Positions 7,538-14,356 of a stretch of 14,356 nt of DNA are shown one piece after another. Every line of letters begins with the position of its first letter. The first letter of the stretch is position 1. The notes beneath the pieces were generated by a model that was given only the letters and a program-made list of their open reading frames with translations, did no database searches and was not told where the DNA came from. The stretch covers positions 8,758 to 23,113 of the forward strand of contig BEXV01004796.1 of the NCBI GenBank assembly GCA_003118195.1, given 5' to 3'. The stretch comes from Hemicentrotus pulcherrimus (taxonomy: Eukaryota; Echinodermata; Echinoidea; Camarodonta; Strongylocentrotidae). A program made the position numbers and the translations under genes.

Positions 7538-7927
7538 GAGCTGCAAAAAATTCAAAAGAGGGCCGCAAGAATAATATTGAACAAGACATATGACACACCG
7601 TCGGCTGATTTGTTCACAAGTCTTAAATGGATGACACTAGACAAGCGGTTTGAGTTAAGTCGCGTTATGATGATATATAAATGCGTTCATAACTTAGCAC
7701 CTTCTTACCTTCAGGTAGGCTTAATCAATCCTAATGATGTACATGAGCATCATACAAGGCAAATAGACAGTGGATGTTTACGTGTGCCTAGATTTCACAC
7801 TGATTGTTATAAGTGTAGCCCAATTGTTTCTTCCATATTTGAATGGAATAAGCTAGATAATTCGTTGAGAATGGCTTCCTCTGTCAATTCATTTAAGAGA
7901 TTGTTTAAACAAAGTTGTAATTTGTGA
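7538..7927 (+). pseudogene. C-terminal fragment of LINE reverse transcriptase ORF
   Basis: About 129 codons remain. Recognisable segments in order are LQKIQKRAARIILNKTYDTPS, LKWMTLDKRFELSRVMMIYK and CVHNLAPSYLQ, then a C-terminal block with SIFEWNKLDNSLRMASSVNSFKRLFK and a TGA stop. This is the conserved region after the polymerase domain in CR1/L2/Jockey-like elements. The catalytic polymerase motifs and the endonuclease are absent, so it cannot act on its own. The remaining frame has no internal stop, which suggests a fairly recent insertion. Confidence 0.85.
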
Positions 7928-8184
7928 ATGGCTCTGCATGTTCTGTAATAATTACATGACTAAGTTCACATAATTGTGACTTAATTATATTTTCCTATTG
8001 CCATTACTGTTTACTAGGTTAATGATATATGTTTATTTTGCTAATGAGTATTATTTTTGTAACTGTTCTGTATAAATGTTATAAACGATGTAAATATGTT
8101 CATTCAGGGCCCCATGGAAGACCACTACTTGTTGGTGAATGGGCTACCCTGTCAAAAGATTAGATATAAATAAATAAATAAATA
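7538..8184 (+). mobile_element. 5'-truncated CR1/L2-like LINE, 3' end
   Basis: It consists of the last part of the reverse transcriptase ORF (7538-7927), a 3'UTR of about 235 bp and a tail of AAAT repeats (8167-8184). In-frame stops (TGA, TAA at 7532-7537) sit directly before the conserved LQKIQKRAARII segment, so the copy is truncated at its 5' end, as usual for LINEs. The 3'UTR end CCATGGAAGACCACTACTTG ... GGGCTACCCTGTCAAAA is typical of this class. The tail abuts the 3' end of an oppositely oriented SINE. Confidence 0.85.
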
Positions 8185-8395
8185 CGAAAATATCACATTT
8201 ATAACGCGCATAATACTTTGTTTCTAGGCGCAGTATATATTAAAACCCCGGTCATCGGATACAAGTTCCCCCGCACACAACGCATGCACATTCTCCACTC
8301 TATGGGGAGCATTCCGGCCAGTCGCTATTTTACAAGCTCACACTTGACCCATTTAACTGTGCTCCTCCCACTCACGGAATTTATTCGATGATCTT
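8185..8395 (-). mobile_element. SINE-like element, copy 2 (3' part, inverted)
   Basis: The reverse complement carries the same blocks as 6296-6534: TTAAATGGGT, GGAATGCTCCCCATAGAGTG, TGTGTGCGGG and CCGATGACCGGGG, ending GCGCGTTATAAATG. The two copies flank the signal-peptide exon and the LINE, pointing in opposite directions. Confidence 0.65.
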
Positions 8396-9443
8396 ATTCG
8401 GGGCTATTTCAATTCCGTGTTGTAAAAAAATAGTAATCATGCCTGAATTTCGAAACAAGTCCTTGTAATGTTCCCACGTTTCAAAAGATAAGGGACTAGG
8501 CATTTGAAACCGCCTTGCGTAAAAAAGTAAATACATTGCACAAACATTGCACATGAAATGATTATGGTCGGAAAGCTACACATGGATTTTATCAATAACA
8601 TGCAACTTGAACATAAAACAAATTGATAAACTGTATTTTCATATGGAGCGTAGGCTGTAAAAAAACTAATGTTTACAGGTTACAACTATTTCCTGAGCAA
8701 TAAAATTATCCTTAGGATAATTATCACCAGGAGTGAACGATCAACGGCGTTGGGGTTCCCCATTCCACGGAAAGGACTTTTTTTATAACTTAAGACGTGG
8801 TTCAGAACATATGTAGAAATATGAAATCAAATGTCATTGCTTCATAAATAAATGTTTAACACAAGAATGAGGCAAAAGTCTGTCAAAATGAGGGGGTAGG
8901 GGAACTAAAGAAAAAAATCACGCTTTTGGAAACAAAATATACAAGATTGAAAAGAAAATCCATTTGAGCCATATTTACCGCAAATAACCTGTTCTTAAGT
9001 AACTTATTTTGTTCTCCCTTTTTTTAAGCTATAATTGTATACGTCATCCATCATAAGTGAATAATAGCAAAATCATGATCATCTGTTACCATATCCTAAC
9101 ATGTAGGAATAGGAAATATTAAAGAATGACCCAATAACGAGGAAGATTATTTATGATAACGTACTAAACGAGAGTGTGTATTTTAAAAGTGATGCACCAC
9201 TCATTGAAAGATGGTCAATTTTGTATGTATGCATCAGGGTATTAGGCGGGGGTAGGGATATGGGATCTGAAACTCGTTTCTTCTAGATGATTTTGAAATT
9301 ATCATATTTAGGAATTAGCCTCCTCATTTAGAGGCAGTGAAGTGGTCTCTTCACATTTCCTGGTATATTGTCACGTCAAATATATTTGATTACGAATTCG
9401 AAAATCCTTTGAAATGATAATTAAATGAAGAAATACTCGGTTT
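8396..9443. other. No gene seen
   Basis: About 1 kb of AT-rich sequence without an exon-like frame. A palindrome AATTATCC-TTA-GGATAATT occupies 8704-8722. Both strands show only short frames of unremarkable composition. Confidence 0.5.
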
Positions 9444-9463
9444 ATCTCTCTCTCTCTCTCTCC
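9444..9463. repeat. (TC)n microsatellite
   Basis: A run of about ten TC dinucleotides. It is followed by a 72-codon plus frame that I do not consider a gene. Confidence 0.9.
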
Positions 9464-9970
9464 CTGTTTCTATGTACATGACATACTTACATACATTAAA
9501 CCTTGTACTGTGTTCTCATAACTTGCTTATTAATAATATTCAATGGATCGATTAGGTCGCTTTGCGGCCACTCAAATAGTAATCAAGAACAAGGAAGTAA
9601 CCATAGTGGACAGTCTGTTTTTAATAGAAGAATCAACAAGACCTCTAAGATTACATCCATGCGACATACGTTAGATTATCCCCTTAAGTTGATAAGGAAA
9701 AAAACATTACACGCTGTATAATATACTGTATGAACTGTATGAAATTTTATATTGTTGTACGTGAAGCCTCTCTCATCCTTTAGAGCTTCGTAGATGACAC
9801 GTCACAGGACTTTAGGGCACACTTATAATTATTCGAAATGGGGCACTTCGGGGCTACTTGAAAAAGTAGGGGCCATTGCTATACCCTTGGAGGTAGGCCT
9901 AACTGTCATGAGGGAAGGGAGGGTGGGTACTTTTCCTAGGGGAAATTTTCGAGGGAGTAAAGGGTAGGAT
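9464..9970. other. No gene seen
   Basis: It contains a plus frame (9503-9721) with a hydrophobic start and no upstream in-frame ATG or acceptor, and a G-rich plus-strand stretch at about 9838-9970. Neither matches anything I recognise. Confidence 0.4.
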
Positions 9971-9974
9971 ACGA

Positions 9975-10112
9975 TAATATTGATAATATTATTCATAATG
10001 ATGATGATTAAAGTCATAATAACATTATTATATTATATTATTTTTATAATTATAATCGTAATAATAGTGATAATAATGATAATAATAATAGTAATAATGA
10101 TAATAATTATTT
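9975..10112. repeat. Imperfect trinucleotide (ATA/ATG) microsatellite
   Basis: Low-complexity runs of AAT, ATG and GATAAT units, such as GATAATAATGATAATAATAA, form an impure trinucleotide repeat of about 140 bp. No function is implied. Confidence 0.85.
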
Positions 10113-10664
10113 AGTTAGTGAACAAGGGAATAAATACAACATATTACAGAATTTTGGCAATGTTCCTACAGCTAGGATCTATATAGGATCTCCTATTGTT
10201 TGTTTAGTACACTGTTCTTGAAAGTGACTAGAACAATACAAAACCTGTAAAAGTAACCAGAGAAAACTAGAAAGTCAAAACTTAACTCTTTTGGGGAAAG
10301 CTACTGAGAGCGAAAACTTTTAGGTCAATCAAATGAAGAAAAAAGAAAGGAAATAAGAATAGGTTGATAAGAGTCAAACTATATTTTGTTAAAAGTACTT
10401 TAAGACTAATTTATGTTTCTGTGGTGACGTAGGTTTGCATTTAAGGCGGATCCATATCTAGTTAAACGGAAATTAGAAACACAGCCACTTCCGAAAAATC
10501 GGAGTGTGATTTTAACAATTCCTTTTTTTTTCTCGCCATGCAGACGATAAATTACATGGGTGCCCCATTAAACCGTCATATCCGTATATTCATTACAGAT
10601 ATAATGGGAAAGCTATCGAAGATATACAACGTCATTTTCAAAGAAACAAATACTTTCACATTCT
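10113..10664. other. No gene seen
   Basis: AT-rich intergenic sequence. I found no splice-bounded frame, repeat partner or RNA gene in it. Confidence 0.5.
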
Positions 10665-10960
10665 GCTTACATCCAATTCAACTCAATTCATTTATTTTAC
10701 GTCTTCCAATCGTTCATTATTACAATGATGGTACATTTAACATATTCACATATTTATATACATAGATCAATTTGCACAATACAATACATTACAAAAACAA
10801 ACATGAAATTGAAAGGGAAGGAGAGCCGACTAAAAAGCAGAGCTTGTAGGGTGTAATACAAATACAAAGGAGACAAGTAAACAATTTCTTTAAGCTGATT
10901 ATAATGTTAATAGAATTGGTAGGCTTTTTTTAAAAACAAAAATTGAGGGTCATTGTTATA
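10665..10960 (-). mobile_element. Possible LINE 3'UTR and tail, minus strand
   Basis: Read on the minus strand, the interval has AGCTCTGCTTTTTAGTCGGC, CTCCTTCCC, a T-rich stretch with TGTATTGTATTGTGC, and then TTGGAAGACGTAAAATAAAT followed by GAATTGAGTTGAATTGG. This layout resembles the 3' end of CR1-type LINEs with a (TTGAA)n-like tail. No reverse transcriptase sequence is attached, so the call depends on the tail alone. Confidence 0.4.
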
Positions 10961-11228
10961 ACTATTGCCCAAGGTCAGAGGGTGATCTCGACATATGGAT
11001 ACGTTTGATTTGATTTGTCCCATAAAAGAAGTTAATCACAAACTGACTCCCACACGGTGTTGAGTGCTCAGGGGTCACGGGCCACTGGCTTCATCGGGCA
11101 GGTAGTTCCATTATGTGAATGGGTAAATTAACTATTAAAATATAAGGGGACACATTACATTGTACAATAGGGACACGCATTGTTTTTATTGTGCAGAACA
11201 TACTCTTTTATTGACTTACTTATTGAAT
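10961..11228. other. No gene seen
   Basis: Contains one GC-richer stretch (about 11050-11110) that I could not assign to any element. Confidence 0.4.
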
Positions 11229-11512
11229 GAAACTATAAAACAAAATGCATTTTGTATTCTAACAATTGGAGTACAAAGAATAATATCAATAGTCAGGTGA
11301 ATGAAATGCATAAACACCACATTCATAAATGTGAATACATGTAGTTGATAAACGACTCCGCGTGAAACTATAAAACCAAAATGTAATCTGTGTTCTGGCA
11401 ATTGGAGTACAAAGAATGATAGCAGGTGAATGAAATGCTTCAACAAGACATACTCCTGGAAAGGAAGCATCCATAAATTTGAATAATTTAGTTGATAAAC
11501 GATTCCACAAGT
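11229..11512. repeat. Two-copy tandem repeat, ~135-149 bp units
   Basis: Unit 1 (11229-11363) and unit 2 (11364-11512) both start GAAACTATAAAAC. They share CAATTGGAGTACAAAGAAT, CAGGTGAATGAAATGC and GTTGATAAACGA-TCC in the same order. Unit 2 is longer through an insertion near 11440-11465. The 150-codon minus frame crossing both units reads the repeat and is not a gene. Confidence 0.8.
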
Positions 11513-11669
11513 GGACGTTTGGTGGAGCAGAAAGCAGTGGATTCTTAATAACAACATGGACCTACTACAGATGGACACTGAAAGGTACGATAATACATCC
11601 TTCACGTTCTGAACAACACCGTGGGACTGTGTACGGTATTGGTGAAATATCGTTTCCCCTATTTGCATA

Positions 11670-12693
11670 AGAGTTCAGGGACTAAGTATTGACCAAATTG
11701 ATATTCGTTACTTCATAATAATAATTAAAAAATAACAAAATAAAACAAAGCCAACCATAATAATATATCGCCATGGTCCTTTTCCTATCAATCTGTAATA
11801 CTATGCTTACTATAGCTATACATTATTTTTTTCTTACTTCGACACTATCTATACAAAAATGGCATATCAGTCGACAAATCTTTAAACTGCGCTATTTGAG
11901 AACTATCAAAACAAACAAATGCAACCGAATTCGAACCCTTATCAGAAAGCAATGTACATCGATGCACACGATGGAGAAATAAAATACCTAGACACAGTCC
12001 AATTTCAGCGATTAAATACTACAATACTCGAAATATCATTTTCATGTAAATAAGGAACTACGTGATATCACTGATGTCGGAATGTTTGATTTTGCTAAGC
12101 CAAAATGACACATCCGCCTTTCGTTGTAAAATTGTACCCCTTTATTATGCATAGATTGCCATGATTCTTCTAGCATACATTTTCATATTTTTTTTAATAT
12201 ACATTAATTTACATTCATATAAACGTATCAGTTCATGAATAATGAATAGTTCCAATTAATTTTGTTTAAAACATAGGGTGGTAGATGGGGGCTCCTTGTT
12301 TTTTTGCACTAAAAACAATGTCGAGTAAACAAATCATATGCAAACTAGGTTACACTTTATGTACCTTAAACTTTACTCTCTTATTAAGCAATGCAAAAGG
12401 GCGAAAGTGTACAATATACATCAAATTATTTATAACATTATAGACAAAGGGTGTAATCTCAATTCTGTACAATGAATAATTCACAATGTTAACTTCAATC
12501 AGTTAGGGAAAATTGGACACTCATTAATATACTTCATTATAGATTTAAGCAAAACTCAGCAGTTGTGGAAACACTGATGCAAAGAATATGCATGGTCGCA
12601 TGCACATGCGGATTTGGGCGTGTGTGAGGTGAAGTGTATTTTGACATCATTAGCAAACCTCACTCTAGAGGAGGGGCATGCAAATGTATGTGA
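11670..12693. other. No gene seen
   Basis: About 1 kb of AT-rich sequence. Open frames are short and lack domain or splice evidence, and I see no repeat partner within the window. Confidence 0.5.
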
Positions 12694-12731
12694 TCACCAA
12701 GACAAGGGCCCTGATGAATAACACTTACCAT

Positions 12732-12885
12732 TGAAGGTCACTTTGCCATCAATCGTAAGTTTTGTGCAACAGGCCCAAGGTCTAACCTCACACCGTCTAG
12801 GTACAAAGTACTCATGAGAAATTAAGGAACCATATATTGTGTCAGATAACACGCTTGAGCGGCTCCCAAACTTTGATACGTCCAT
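12732..12885 (-). other. Exon-like frame or repeat-derived sequence, unresolved
   Basis: An ATG at 12885 (minus) opens a frame that reaches a consensus-looking donor AATG|GTAAGT at about 12731, with a pyrimidine-rich TTTTTTTAG shortly upstream. Against a gene, the stretch GGCCTGTTGCACAAAACTTA and the matching TGGCAAAGTGACC look like dispersed-repeat sequence. The peptide has no recognised domain or signal. I list it because the borders are plausible, but I lean towards a repeat. Confidence 0.2.
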
Positions 12886-13144
12886 TTAGCTAAAAAAACC
12901 TTATATGAAAGAAGTTATTAATGACTTATTGATTCTGCCTTTAAACTTCAATACCTCAGTTACAAATTGTAAACAATGTTGCTCGAAACGAAAGTAATGT
13001 TTGTTAAACATTCGTTGTTTAAAATTTAATGACTGCTATATTTAATACATGTATACGAGAGCTTTTAGACAGTGTTGTTTACATATGACGTCATGTGTCA
13101 CGTGCCAGTAAAGTGCGCGTTGGCTAAAACCTTTGTTTCACATC

Positions 13145-13325
13145 ATGGCCGACCAAGCTGTAGAGGTGGATGAGTGGAAACGTCGCCGGACTGTTGATCA
13201 CGGTTCGAGTCTCGCCGCGGCACTAATGTCCTTTGGCAGCCTAGCATAGCCGGGTAATGTTGGAGCACCTTGACCTTGGAAGGTCGATACGTGCGCTATA
13301 TAAGAATCCAATATTATAATTATTG
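13145..13325 (+). mobile_element. tRNA-derived SINE
   Basis: The head resembles a tRNA. It has an A-box-like GGTGGATGAGTGG (near 13163), an anticodon-arm-like GCCGGACTGTTGATC and a B box GGTTCGAGTCT (near 13202), which together would form an RNA polymerase III promoter. The body ends GTGCGCTATATAAGAATCC followed by an AT-rich tail. The tail resembles the other SINE copies in the window, but the rest differs. It does not fold as a full tRNA gene. Confidence 0.6.
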
Positions 13326-13328
13326 TTT

Positions 13329-13620
13329 AACAACAGATCCTTTGTAAACAACTTTCTTTAAACAACCCAGTTGGTGTAAACAACCCCCACTGAACAACAG
13401 CTCCATTTTAAACAACTTTCTTTTAACAACCCAGTTGGTGTAAACAACCCCCACTGAACAACAGCTCCGTTTTAAACAACTTTCTTTAAACAACCCAGTT
13501 GTTTAAAGGTAACGTGGGTGTAAACAACCCCCACTGAACAACAGCTCCGTTTTAAACAACCGTCTCTAAACAACACCGGTTGTTTAAATCGTGATTTTAA
13601 ACAAGTTGTTCAAAATGTTG
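13329..13620. repeat. 64-bp tandem array rich in TTTAAACAAC / GTAAACA
   Basis: Units start AACAACAG at 13329, 13393, 13457 and 13537. The first two are exactly 64 bp, the third is 80 bp because of a 16-bp insertion (13502-13517), and the fourth is degenerate. Each unit repeats TAAACAAC three or four times. Perfect GTAAACA occurs at 13344, 13376, 13440 and 13520. The array begins right after the SINE tail, and similar TTTAAACAAC words continue past the MITE at 14000-14090. Confidence 0.9.
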
Positions 13621-13640
13621 ATCAACTAAGTGTTTAAACT

Positions 13641-14002
13641 TTAAAGGTAAAGACCAGTAATGGTCATGTGATTTCATTGTGAAAGAAACGTTGTGGAATC
13701 GATCAGAAAAAGGCTGATCATTTAGCATCTACAATCATCAAAATGATAAGAAATTTGGCCCATTCTTCGTAAAGTTACAAGCACTATACACAGAAAGATG
13801 TATATGGGACTACCTTATTTCTCTCACAGACCATGAGAGAAACAAATTTACCAAATATATGAATAAGTAGACGGTTTCCCGGCAATTTTGTTATCATCAT
13901 GTATTAGTCAAAACATATTCTGTCACATGATTGGTAATGAGAGCTTCCATTTCATTTCTTTTTTGAAATTGGGGCATTTCCAATACTGGTCGTTACCTTT
14001 AA
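13641..14002. mobile_element. MITE copy 2, TTAA-flanked
   Basis: The inverted ends at 13640-13663 and 13980-14003 match at 22 of 24 positions (TTTAAAGGTAA-AGACCAGTA). TTAA lies at both ends (13641-13644 and 13999-14002). The left half matches copy 1 at 5413-5576. It is non-coding. Its better-matched ends suggest that it is younger than copy 1. It sits among TTTAAAC words, which supply many TTAA targets, so the TTAA duplication is less decisive here than in copy 1. Confidence 0.8.
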
Positions 14003-14116
14003 ACAACTCGAGTTGCTTAACATTTTAAACAACTCTTAGATCAAGTCACCCGTTAATCCAAAGTTGTTTAAACTTTTAAACAACATGTTCACTAAAATTG
14101 TAACTGTGTAGCATGG

Positions 14117-14356
14117 TCAGTAAGTGCAGTTGCTATAGATCGAATCGAATTCGGTAGGAGCTGACGTCTCTGGAATATTTAGGTCAATCGCATCATAACC
14201 TTCCTCCTTGCTAACATTTCTATAGCCCACGTTCGCGTAATCATCTTCAGTTTTAGAGGCACCGCTGGAAAGACCACCGGTATTCTCATAGATGGGTTGT
14301 TCCTTATCCAACGAAATCTGCAGGCCAAACTGGTTTTCGTAGACGGCTTCAGTCTC
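14117..14356 (-). CDS. C-terminal exon: Y-x-N-rich cytoplasmic tail (partial)
   Basis: The frame is open from the window edge to a TGA at 14119-14117, giving 79 residues. It contains five Y-x-N motifs (VYEN, IYEN, DYANV, GYRNV, IYSN) and YDAI, in an acidic, Ser/Thr-rich, cysteine-poor context with no hydrophobic segment. Phosphorylated Y-x-N is the known consensus for GRB2-type SH2 domains, and clustered tyrosines of this kind are typical of tails of receptors phosphorylated by Src-family kinases. The transmembrane and extracellular parts lie outside the window. The exon is on the same strand as the CUB gene but upstream of its signal peptide, so it ends a different, preceding gene. That gene could be a paralogue, but the window cannot show this. 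The gene is not identified. Confidence 0.7.
   Translation of the reverse strand, partial: ETEAVYENQFGLQISLDKEQPIYENTGGLSSGASKTEDDYANVGYRNVSKEEGYDAIDLNIPETSAPTEFDSIYSNCTY

Noticed and set aside
9503..9721. A 72-codon plus frame with a hydrophobic start
   Set aside because: It has no ATG or acceptor at its beginning, no donor and no recognised domain. An in-frame stop lies just upstream.
10538..10765. 75-codon plus frame
   Set aside because: It overlaps the antisense of a probable LINE 3' tail and has no recognisable protein feature.
11216..11668. 150-codon minus frame
   Set aside because: It crosses the two-copy tandem repeat and ordinary AT-rich sequence. Composition and context are not coding-like.
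13145..13220. A functional tRNA gene
   Set aside because: A and B boxes are present, but the acceptor stem does not pair and the body continues into a SINE tail.
13145..13249. A 34-codon plus frame starting MADQAVEV in good Kozak context
   Set aside because: Most of it reads through the tRNA-like head of the SINE, so the start context is probably chance.
1..14356. CRISPR array, rRNA, bacterial operon or prophage
   Set aside because: No regular spacer pattern, rRNA-like sequence or compact gene layout is present. The spliced exons and retroelements show eukaryotic nuclear DNA.

Overview
The window looks like nuclear DNA from a marine invertebrate, probably a deuterostome and plausibly an echinoderm. 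It is AT-rich, intron-rich and full of SINE, LINE, MITE and satellite sequence. Its only convincing coding segments are short exons with GT/AG borders, and nothing suggests bacterial operons, phage or organelle DNA. The lineage is an inference from the style of the repeats and the extracellular modules; no marker gene is present.

All recognisable host coding sequence is on the minus strand. At the right edge (14356-14117) is the last coding exon of one gene: a tyrosine-rich, probably cytoplasmic tail with five Y-x-N motifs. Further along the same strand a second gene appears to start. It has a signal-peptide exon (7137-7032), a dead CUB exon (about 5868-5361), and two intact CUB exons, A (2125-1748) and B (761-399). 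The gene then leaves the window. Every live border is phase 1, so the signal peptide, CUB-A and CUB-B join in one open frame. Both live CUB domains have no cysteine at all. They arose by a tandem duplication of about 770 bp that includes intron, and by eye the exons differ about twice as much as the duplicated intron beside them.

The rest is repeats. From left to right: a near-perfect hairpin (7-75); a satellite of alternating ~104 and ~108-119 bp monomers (2827-3890); a CpG-rich block with two ~90 bp foldbacks (4419-4972); a TTAA-flanked MITE inside the dead CUB exon (5393-5768); a 260 bp foldback beside it (5869-6128); two copies of one SINE family in opposite orientation (6296-6534 and 8185-8395); the 3' end of a CR1/L2-like LINE (7538-8184); short microsatellites; a probable minus-strand LINE 3' tail (10665-10960); a two-copy ~135 bp repeat (11229-11512); a tRNA-derived SINE (13145-13325); and a 64-bp tandem array rich in GTAAACA/TTTAAACAAC (13329-13620), with a second TTAA MITE beside it (13641-14002).

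The most interesting part is the CUB locus. Exon duplication, faster change in exon than intron, an in-frame length change in one loop, a sister exon killed by transposons, and a neighbouring gene with a signalling-type tail together suggest a rapidly changing cell-surface or secreted recognition locus. That function is inference.
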